Shown here: in pieces, positions 8,596 to 14,020 of the stretch
Position numbering within the stretch: the stretch's first letter is position 1
Layout: every line of letters starts with the position of its first letter
From: DASUZB01 sp036377075
GTDB taxonomy: Bacteria > Actinomycetota > CALGFH01
NCBI GenBank assembly: GCA_036377075.1
Contig: DASUZB010000137.1
Location: 1-29,568, forward strand
Direction of reading: 5' to 3'
Length of the DNA stretch: 29,568 bases
Notes under the pieces: model-generated
What the model saw: the letters and a program-made list of their open reading frames with translations, nothing else
The model's database searches: none
Told to the model about the DNA's origin: nothing
Position numbers and translations under genes: made by a program

Positions 8596-9447
8596 CTACC
8601 AGGTCGCGCCGGGCTCGGAGCGGTACACCGAGGTGAACTCGCCCCACAGCCAGCGGAAGTCCTCGCCGCGCCGGTGCCGCCTCCCGGCCGCGGGCTGCTC
8701 GACGGTCGCCTCCAGGCGCCCGCCCGCGCGGCGGAACGGGAAGGGCAGCTCCAGCTCGGCGAAGAGCGGCGCCAGCTCGGCCAGCCAGCGCTGCCGCAGG
8801 GCGTCCAGCGGCTCGGGGAGGATGCCGGCCTCGAGCAGCAACCCCTCGCCCTCCGGCGGAGCGAGCACGGTGAGCGCGTCGGGCCAGAGCCGTTCGCACG
8901 CCTCGCGCAGGCGCCGCCTCGGCTCCTCGTTGACCGGGGGGCTGGCCCCGTCGGACGGCCCGGCGAGGCGCCGCATCCACGCGTGCACGTGGGCCAGGTG
9001 GTAGGCCTCCTCACGGCGCATCTTGGCCGCCAGGCCCGCCAGCGGCTGCAGCGACGAGCGGGCGAGGGCGTCCAGGCGCACGGCGTCGGCGGTGTCGTAG
9101 AGGAAGCGGCGCGCGATGCTGAACGCCCAGTCGCCGCGGGCGTGGTCGAGCAGCGCGGCGTGGCGGTACTCGTCGGCCTCGCGGCCGAAGGCGAGCTCGT
9201 CGGCGCCGGTCCCGGTGAGCTGGGCGAGCAGCTCGTAGAGGGCCTGGGCGTGGCCGATCTCGTCCTGGGCGAGGGAGGCGAAGGCGACGTCCTCCTCGAG
9301 CACCGGCGCGATGCCGGTCCACTCGGAGTCCCAGAAGCCGAGCACGAACTCGTCGTCGGCCATGCCCACCAGCAGCTCGGCGACGGCGGCGGCGACCGGC
9401 GGCTCGAGGCCGAGCTCGGCGGCGCCCGGCGTGGCGAGCGCGGTCAT
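8596..9447 (-). CDS. paaC: phenylacetyl-CoA epoxidase structural subunit PaaC
   Basis: Ferritin-like structural partner of catalytic PaaA in the multicomponent monooxygenase that epoxidises the ring of phenylacetyl-CoA. The 283-residue product is all-helical and carries PaaC landmarks: LLVGMADDEFVLGFWDSEW, the paired helix region LAQDEIGHAQALYELLAQL and REEAYHLAHVHAWMRRL. The stretch after about residue 235 is Arg-rich and less typical. The ATG at 9447 overlaps the paaB stop by four bases (ATGA), showing coupled translation. PaaC forms a complex with PaaA, while catalysis resides in PaaA. Confidence 0.94.
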   Translation of the reverse strand: MTALATPGAAELGLEPPVAAAVAELLVGMADDEFVLGFWDSEWTGIAPVLEEDVAFASLAQDEIGHAQALYELLAQLTGTGADELAFGREADEYRHAALLDHARGDWAFSIARRFLYDTADAVRLDALARSSLQPLAGLAAKMRREEAYHLAHVHAWMRRLAGPSDGASPPVNEEPRRRLREACERLWPDALTVLAPPEGEGLLLEAGILPEPLDALRQRWLAELAPLFAELELPFPFRRAGGRLEATVEQPAAGRRHRRGEDFRWLWGEFTSVYRSEPGATW

Positions 9448-9776
9448 CCCTCCACCCCCGCCTGGTCGTCGCCCGCCGCGGCGGTGCCGGCCCGCTCGCG
9501 GGCGGCGGCAAGCTTGCGCTTGATCTCGGTGGAGTAGCCGACCGGCTTCTTGAACGAGCGGTCGAACGGCGGCTTCAGCAGGTCGGGGTCGGTGACGTCG
9601 CTGATGGCGGCGCGCGGCACCACCCAGAGCCGCACCGACTCCTGGCGCCTGCCGTAGAACTCGCGCGCGTAGTGCGCCGCCAGCTCGGCGTCGGGCGCCA
9701 GCAGGTTGCCGCCGTGGGTCATGGGCCCGCCCTCCTTCTCCTGGCGGAACACCTCGAAGACCTCCACCGCCGCCAC
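9444..9776 (-). CDS. paaB: phenylacetyl-CoA epoxidase subunit PaaB
   Basis: Small subunit linking PaaA-PaaC dimers in the epoxidase. The 110-residue product matches the PaaB pattern: VFEVFRQEKEGGP near the start, then HGGNLLAPDAELAAHYARE, RRQESVRLWVVPR, and a basic tail. A GTG at 9776 is the likely start, four bases after the paaA stop. A second in-frame GTG three codons on is possible, and neither has a strong ribosome site. It carries a longer C-terminal Ala/Gly-rich tail than the E. coli protein. It sits between paaA and paaC in the standard order. Confidence 0.92.
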   Translation of the reverse strand: MAAVEVFEVFRQEKEGGPMTHGGNLLAPDAELAAHYAREFYGRRQESVRLWVVPRAAISDVTDPDLLKPPFDRSFKKPVGYSTEIKRKLAAARERAGTAAAGDDQAGVEG

Positions 9777-9780
9777 CCGC

Positions 9781-10695
9781 TCAGGCCGCCTGGGGCGCGG
9801 CCATGACGGTCTCGCGCACCCAGCGGGTCTGCTCGTAGTTGAGCCTCCGGAACGCCAGCCGCTCGGCGGACTTGGGGCCGTGGCCGGTGACCACCGCGTA
9901 CAGCTCCCTCCAGTCCGGCTCGCTGTAGCGCCACTGGCCGCTGTCGGGGTCCTGGCGCAGCTCCGGGTCCGGCGGCTCCAGCCCGATCTCGCGCAGGCGC
10001 GGCACGTAGACGTTGAGGAACTCCTGGCGCAGCGTCTCGTTGTCCTTGTTCTTGATGCGCCAGGCCAGGTCGCGGTCCTTGGACGGGTCGGTGCGCGGCC
10101 CGTGCATCTGCATCAGGGGTCCCCACCACCGATCCAGCGCGTCGCGCACCAGCCGGCGCTGGCGCTCGCTGCCGTTCATCATGGTCAGCACCACGTCGCG
10201 CCCGTGCATGATGTGGACCGACTCCTCCCAGCAGATCTTCTTCATGGTGCGCCCGTAGGGCGCGTAGGAGGACTCGCGCAGGGCCTGCTGGGCGACGATC
10301 GCGGCCGCGTCGACCAGCCAGGCGATGATGCCGACGTCGGCCCAGCTCTCGGTCGGGTAGTGGAAGACGTTGTGGAACTTGGTGCGGCCGGCGAGCAGGT
10401 CCTCCAGCATCGCCTCGCGCGGCTTGCCGAGGTCCTCGGCCACCCGGTAGAGCAGCTGCGCGTGGCCGACCTCGTCCTGCACCTTGGCGCTGAGGGCGAG
10501 CTTGCGCTTGAGCGTCGGCGCTCGCAGGATCCACTCGCGCTCGGGCAGCACGCCCATCAGCTCCGAGTTGGCGTGCATCTCGACGAACCGGCGGACGGCC
10601 TGGCGGTACTCCTCGGGCATCCAGTCGCCAGGCTCGACCTTGCCGCCCGAGGCGACGTGACGGTTGAAGGCCTGGATCCGCTTGGGGTCGTTCAT
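9781..10695 (-). CDS. paaA: phenylacetyl-CoA epoxidase catalytic subunit PaaA
   Basis: Catalytic di-iron subunit that converts phenylacetyl-CoA to ring-1,2-epoxyphenylacetyl-CoA in aerobic phenylacetate degradation. The 304-residue product keeps the expected carboxylate/His ligands: Glu45 in NSELMG, Glu75 and His78 in DEVGHAQ, Glu158 and His161 in CWEESVHIMHG, at almost the same numbers as E. coli PaaA. The frame runs further upstream, but ATG 10695 has AGGAG six bases before it and gives the family N-terminus MNDPKRIQAFNRH. This ATG overlaps the stop of the TetR gene (ATGA), so regulator and enzyme share a transcript. Confidence 0.96.
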   Translation of the reverse strand: MNDPKRIQAFNRHVASGGKVEPGDWMPEEYRQAVRRFVEMHANSELMGVLPEREWILRAPTLKRKLALSAKVQDEVGHAQLLYRVAEDLGKPREAMLEDLLAGRTKFHNVFHYPTESWADVGIIAWLVDAAAIVAQQALRESSYAPYGRTMKKICWEESVHIMHGRDVVLTMMNGSERQRRLVRDALDRWWGPLMQMHGPRTDPSKDRDLAWRIKNKDNETLRQEFLNVYVPRLREIGLEPPDPELRQDPDSGQWRYSEPDWRELYAVVTGHGPKSAERLAFRRLNYEQTRWVRETVMAAPQAA

Positions 10696-11303
10696 GGGGT
10701 TCTCCTGTGGACCGCTGCGGGGGCGGGTTGGAGGCCGCGCAGGAACAGGTCGGCGTACTGCTCGGCCACCTGGTCGAGGGCGAGCGGGCCGTCGCTCCGG
10801 AACCAGCGCGGCAGGGCGTTGACGGCCGACAGCACGAAGGTGGCGGCGAGCTTCGGGTCGGGGCCGGCGGCGAACTCGCCGGAGGCCTGGCCCTCGGCGA
10901 TGACGCGCTCGAACATGGCCTGGTAGGCGTCGCGCGAGCGGGCGATCGGCTCGCGCCGCTCCTGGCCGAGGAAGGTCCACTCGTACAGGTACACCGAGGC
11001 CCGCTCCAGGCCGTCGGCGAGCACGCCGACGTGGGCGTGGACCATGGCCGCCAGGCGCTCGGCGGCGCTCCCCGGGCCCTCGGCGAGCGGCCGCACGGCG
11101 GCGTGGAAGCGCTCGGCGGCGTCGTCGACGATCGACCAGAGCAGCTCCTCCTTGGAGGCGACGTGCGCGTAGAGGCTGCCGCCCTGCAGGTCCAGCGCGC
11201 CGGCGATGTCGCGCATGCTGGTCGCCGCGTAGCCGCGGCCGGAGAACAGCGCGCTGGCCGCGTCCTCGATCTGCCGGCGACGGTTGCGCAACCTGGTGCT
11301 CAT
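10692..11303 (-). CDS. TetR-family repressor of the paa operon (PaaR-like)
   Basis: Transcription factor of 203 residues. The N-terminal TetR helix-turn-helix spans about residues 10-55 (FSGRGYAATSMRDIAGAL, then GGSLYAHVASKEELLWSIV). The helical C-terminal ligand domain (MVHAHVGVLADGLERA, YLYEWTFLGQERREPI) resembles the FadR/KstR2-like group that senses acyl-CoAs. It is the first gene of the paa transcript, coupled to paaA by a four-base overlap. Its own promoter contains a 24-bp palindrome, so it most likely represses itself and paaABCD, with relief by a pathway CoA ester such as phenylacetyl-CoA. That inducer is inferred from known PaaR systems, not seen here. AGGAAG lies six bases before the ATG and overlaps the operator. 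Confidence 0.85.
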   Translation of the reverse strand: MSTRLRNRRRQIEDAASALFSGRGYAATSMRDIAGALDLQGGSLYAHVASKEELLWSIVDDAAERFHAAVRPLAEGPGSAAERLAAMVHAHVGVLADGLERASVYLYEWTFLGQERREPIARSRDAYQAMFERVIAEGQASGEFAAGPDPKLAATFVLSAVNALPRWFRSDGPLALDQVAEQYADLFLRGLQPAPAAVHRRTP

Positions 11304-11310
11304 CTGGCGC

Positions 11311-11334
11311 TTCCTAACTAACGGTTGTTAGGAA
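11311..11334. promoter_or_regulatory. palindromic operator for the TetR regulator
   Basis: 24-bp palindrome with perfect eight-base arms TTCCTAAC (11311-11318) and GTTAGGAA (11327-11334), centred on CG with partly symmetric middle bases. It lies directly after the predicted -10 box and covers the expected transcription start, a classic position for TetR repression. Confidence 0.8.
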
Positions 11335-11362
11335 ATGCTAGCACGCCCCAGGGGTCGGGCAA
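11335..11362 (-). promoter_or_regulatory. promoter of the tetR-paaABCD operon
   Basis: Minus-strand -35 TTGCCC (11357-11362) and -10 TAGCAT (11335-11340) with a 16-base spacer. A TG one base before the -10 makes it an extended -10. Each box matches the housekeeping consensus at four of six positions. The operator abuts the -10, leaving a leader of about 25 bases. Confidence 0.6.
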
Positions 11363-11373
11363 GCCGGCACCGC

Positions 11374-11895
11374 TCAGCTCGCCTCCAGCTCGAACCAGAG
11401 CACCCGTCCGCCGGCGCCGCCGCTCCAGCCCCAGCGGCTGGAGAGGGCGTCGACCAGCTCGAGGCCCCGACCGGTGACGGCGTCGAGCTGGTGGACGCGG
11501 CGCCGCGGCGAGTGGGGGGCGCCGGCGTCGTGGATCTCGACCCGGAGCCGCTCGCGCGCCAGCCGGCAGTGGACCTCGAAGCTGCCGCCGGCCTCGCCCG
11601 AGGCCGAGTGCAGCACGGCGTTGGTCGCCGCCTCGCTGACCAGTAGCCGAGCGGTCTCGCCGAGGTCGGAGCCCCGGCCCACCATGCCGTCGACGAAGCC
11701 CCGGGCCGCCGCCACCTGGTCACTCCGGCCGGCGAAGCGCTTGCGCGCAGCGGCCGGGCGAGGGGGAAGTGGCTCGGAGCTGGACTCCGGGGTGCGCGTC
11801 ATCGGCTCTGGGCGTCGTCGCGGAACGCTTGATCCCGCTGGATCGGGTCGGACGTCTTGACCTTGCCACTCGGGAGCCGGGGCAAACTGGTTCAT
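11374..11895 (-). CDS. ATP-binding anti-sigma/regulatory kinase-like protein (HATPase_c_2, RsbW type)
   Basis: Stand-alone GHKL ATPase domain of the RsbW/SpoIIAB type, common in actinobacteria as anti-sigma factors or partners of anti-anti-sigma proteins. In the 173-residue reading, the N-box is LLVSEAATNAVLHS (about residues 84-97), the G1 box is EIHDAGAP (about 120-127) and the G2 box is GRGLELVDALSSRWG (about 142-156). The first 50 residues are Pro/Arg-rich and low in structure. ATG 11802 (residue 32) is an alternative start, and neither start has a strong ribosome site. No sigma factor or STAS-domain partner is adjacent. It diverges from the selenoprotein gene across 86 bases and ends 12 bases before the paa promoter. 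Confidence 0.85.
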   Translation of the reverse strand: MNQFAPAPEWQGQDVRPDPAGSSVPRRRPEPMTRTPESSSEPLPPRPAAARKRFAGRSDQVAAARGFVDGMVGRGSDLGETARLLVSEAATNAVLHSASGEAGGSFEVHCRLARERLRVEIHDAGAPHSPRRRVHQLDAVTGRGLELVDALSSRWGWSGGAGGRVLWFELEAS

Positions 11896-11967
11896 TGTGC
11901 CTAGTATGGGCGAGCTGATCGCCGCAGCTCCCGGGCGTGGCGCTACGCTTGGTTCGCTACCACGACG

Positions 11968-11973
11968 AGGAGG
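11968..11973 (+). promoter_or_regulatory. ribosome binding site that fixes the selenoprotein start
   Basis: AGGAGG followed by eight bases and then GTG 11982. This near-perfect site sits 15 codons before the in-frame UGA. It argues that translation begins upstream of the UGA rather than at the weak downstream TTG at 12066. Confidence 0.75.
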
Positions 11974-11981
11974 CCGCCAGC

Positions 11982-12251
11982 GTGCTCAACCCGACCCACC
12001 GCCTGCGGATCGAGTACTGCGTCCCCTGAAGCTACCTGCCACGTGCCGTCGGTCTGGCGGACGAGTTGCTGGCGGGCTGGGGCCCGGTGATCGCCGAGCT
12101 GACCCTGGTGCCGTCGAGTGGCGGGCGCTTCGAGGTCACCCTCGACGGCGAGCTGATCTACTCCAAGGCGAGCGCCCGCCGCCACGCGGCCGCGGGGGAG
12201 GTCGCCGGACTCGTCCGCGAGCGCATCGGGCCTGAGCTGCTGAGCGCCTGA
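11982..12251 (+). CDS. SelW/Rdx-family selenoprotein, UGA-encoded Sec at residue 16
   Basis: Small thioredoxin-fold redox protein of the SelT/SelW/SelH (Rdx) family, 89 residues from GTG 11982. Reading through the TGA at 12027-12029 gives RLRIEYCVPU followed by SYLPRAVGLADELL. The CxxC redox motif of the family is thus CxxU (Cys13, Sec16). The rest, TLVPSSGGRFEVTLDGELIYS and VAGLVRERIGPELL, is standard Rdx sequence in the same frame. A strong AGGAGG precedes the GTG, and a SECIS-like hairpin follows the UGA. A normal gene caller would report only a fragment after the UGA. The main alternative is a Cys codon (TGC) changed to TGA by mutation or sequencing error. Intact flanks on both sides and the hairpin favour selenocysteine. 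The exact substrate of bacterial SelW-like proteins is unknown. It converges with the endonuclease III gene, whose stop lies 15 bases away. Confidence 0.85.
12031..12069 (+). promoter_or_regulatory. candidate bacterial SECIS element
   Basis: Starting two bases after the UGA, the RNA can fold as lower stem GCUAC/GUUGC with a U-U mismatch (12031-12035 with 12065-12069). A four-base bulge on the 3' side follows, then six-base stem CUGCCA/UGGCGG (12036-12041 with 12054-12059). A small apical stem GCC/GGU has loop GUC at 12048-12050. The loop begins with G and lies 18 bases past the UGA, within the known range for SelB-binding hairpins. Folded by eye, with no energy computed. Confidence 0.6.
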
Positions 12252-12266
12252 ACCGGAGGCCTGCCC

Positions 12267-13019
12267 TCAGGCGCCGGCGCCGGGGCGCCGCGCCGGCCGC
12301 CTGGCGGTCGCCCTGGCCTTGGCCGGCTTGGCCCAGCGCCCCACCCGGAACGCCGAAGGGCACAACTCGGCCAGCTCGCAGGCGTCGCAGCGGGGATCCT
12401 TGGCGCTGCAGACCTCGCGGCCGAACCAGATGAGCCGGTGCGAGAAGACGGTCCAATCCTCCACCGGCACCAGGCCCATGAGGTCGACCTCGACCTTCTC
12501 CGGGTCGCGGTTGCGGGTCAGGCCGAGCCGCCGCGAGAGGCGCCCGACGTGGGTGTCGACCACCACGCCGTCGTTGCGCCTGAAGAACGAGCCGAGCACG
12601 ACGTTGGCGGTCTTGCGGCCGACGCCGGGAAGCTGGACCAGCGCCTCCATGCTGTCGGGCACCTCGCCGCCGTGGTGCTCGACCAGGTGGCGGGCGGCGC
12701 CCTGCAGCGAGCGGGCCTTGTTGCGGAAGAAGCCGGTCGGCATGATTGCCCGCTCCACCTCGGCCGGGTCGGCGGCGGCCAGGTCGGCGGGGGTCGGCCA
12801 GCGGGCGAGCAGCCCAGGGGTGACCTTGTTGACCGTCTCGTCGGTCGACTGGGCCGACAGGATGGTCGCCACCAGCAGCTCCCAGGCCGAGCCGTGGGTC
12901 AGCGCGGTGGTCACGTCGGGGTAGCGCGCGGCCAGCCGCCGGCGGATCTCGGCGCAGCGGCCGGCCCTGGCGGCCTTGGACTCGCGCCCCTTCGGCGGCA
13001 GGCGCTCGGGCGGGCTCAT
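12267..13019 (-). CDS. nth: endonuclease III, DNA glycosylase/AP lyase
   Basis: Base-excision repair enzyme that removes oxidised pyrimidines and cleaves at abasic sites. The 250-residue product has the helix-hairpin-helix LPGVGRKTANVVLG with catalytic Lys136. Catalytic Asp155 is in VVVDTHVGRLSRRLGL. The [4Fe-4S] cluster loop has Cys204, 211, 214 and 220 in the exact C-x6-C-x2-C-x5-C spacing. ATG 13019 is preferred over upstream in-frame codons because it gives the family-like basic N-terminus; the upstream extension looks non-coding. The C-terminus has an Arg/Ala/Lys-rich tail that is common in actinobacterial Nth. It converges with the selenoprotein gene. Confidence 0.95.
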   Translation of the reverse strand: MSPPERLPPKGRESKAARAGRCAEIRRRLAARYPDVTTALTHGSAWELLVATILSAQSTDETVNKVTPGLLARWPTPADLAAADPAEVERAIMPTGFFRNKARSLQGAARHLVEHHGGEVPDSMEALVQLPGVGRKTANVVLGSFFRRNDGVVVDTHVGRLSRRLGLTRNRDPEKVEVDLMGLVPVEDWTVFSHRLIWFGREVCSAKDPRCDACELAELCPSAFRVGRWAKPAKARATARRPARRPGAGA

Positions 13020-13118
13020 GGAGCGGATGGTATGCGGCCCGGAGCGGGCCGGCCACCCGGCCAAGAAATGGGGCGAAGCGCGCCGAACCACTCGACAGAC
13101 TAGGTACACTTTCAAGCA

Positions 13119-13169
13119 GGGGAATCATCACTCCCCGTCCCTGGCTCACCTTGCCGGTCGGCGACCGGC
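13119..13169 (+). promoter_or_regulatory. two small hairpins in the SGNH gene leader
   Basis: Within the 185 bases between nth and the SGNH hydrolase gene are GGGGA/TCCCC (13119-13123 with 13132-13136) and GCCGGTC/GACCGGC with a three-base loop (13153-13159 with 13163-13169). TACACT at 13105-13110 could be a -10 box, but I see no matching -35. Function unknown. Confidence 0.3.
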
Positions 13170-13204
13170 CGAGAACGCGTCGGAGCGACCTGCAGGAGGG
13201 GCAG

Positions 13205-14020
13205 ATGGGCAGCAAGGGAAGGTACCTCGGGCAAGGGGCCTTGCTGGCCGCCGGGGCGCTCACCACCACCCTGGCGGCCGAGATGCTGGCGGCGATCCGC
13301 CACAAGTTCATCGCTTCCGAGCCGACGCTGGAGATCGGCGGCGTGCTCGGCCCGGACGACGGCGAGCCGTTCACCCTGGCGGTGCTCGGTGACAGCTCGG
13401 TCGCCGGGGTCGGGGCGGAGCGGCCCCAGGACACCCTCGCCTACGGCGTCGCCGTGGCGCTCGCCGAGCGGCACCGGGTGACGCTGCACTGCCTCGGCGT
13501 CTCCGGCGCCCGCCTCGCCAACGTGGTGAACGAGCAGCTGCCGCAGCTCGCCGGCCTCGACACCAACGCGGTGCTGGTCTGCGTCGGCACCAACGACGTC
13601 ACCCACGGCACCTCGACCCGCGCGCTGCGCCAGCACCTCCGCGCGCTGGCGAGCGGCCTGGCGACGGTCGCCCCGAACGCCGTCGTGGTGGTCTCCGGGC
13701 TGCCCCCGGCCGACGTCTGCCCCGCCTTCCACCCGCCCCTGCGCCACCTGCTCGGCCTGCGCGCCTGGGCGCTGACCCGCCTGTACCGGTCCGAGCTGGC
13801 CTACAGCGGCATCACCCTGTTCGACATCGCCGGCGAGACGCGCCCGGCGTTCCGGGGCAGGCGGGAGATGTTCAGCCCCGACCTCTTCCACCCCTCCAGC
13901 GTCGGCTATGCGTACCTGGGGGAGATCTACGGCAGGGCGGTCCGCGAGGCGGTGGAGCGCGCCCGCGCCGCCGCGCTCGGGTCCGACGCCCTACCCCTGG
14001 CCGGTGACCTCGCCGGCTGA
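13205..14020 (+). CDS. SGNH/GDSL-family hydrolase, membrane-anchored or secreted
   Basis: Esterase/lipase-like hydrolase of 271 residues. Family blocks are in order: nucleophile Ser64 in LAVLGDSSVAGVG, the Gly block LGVSGARLANV (about 97-107), Asn130 in VCVGTND, and Asp226 with His229 in SPDLFHPS. The first 30 residues (GQGALLAAGALTTTLAAEML) form one hydrophobic segment without a clear cleavage site. The enzyme may be anchored in the membrane with the catalytic domain outside. ATG 13205 is chosen because AGGAGG lies five bases upstream. It overlaps the following peptidase gene by 17 bases, so both are likely co-transcribed. Acyl substrate unknown. Confidence 0.88.
   Translation: MGSKGRYLGQGALLAAGALTTTLAAEMLAAIRHKFIASEPTLEIGGVLGPDDGEPFTLAVLGDSSVAGVGAERPQDTLAYGVAVALAERHRVTLHCLGVSGARLANVVNEQLPQLAGLDTNAVLVCVGTNDVTHGTSTRALRQHLRALASGLATVAPNAVVVVSGLPPADVCPAFHPPLRHLLGLRAWALTRLYRSELAYSGITLFDIAGETRPAFRGRREMFSPDLFHPSSVGYAYLGEIYGRAVREAVERARAAALGSDALPLAGDLAG

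Noticed and set aside
11897..12235. Longer plus-strand open frame covering the selenoprotein in another frame
   Set aside because: Its translation is Arg/Pro-rich without any family pattern, whereas the frame with the UGA reads as an Rdx protein on both sides.
12066..12251. Short protein starting at TTG 12066, after the UGA
   Set aside because: No ribosome site precedes this TTG, and it would lack the CxxC/CxxU redox motif that sits upstream in the same frame.
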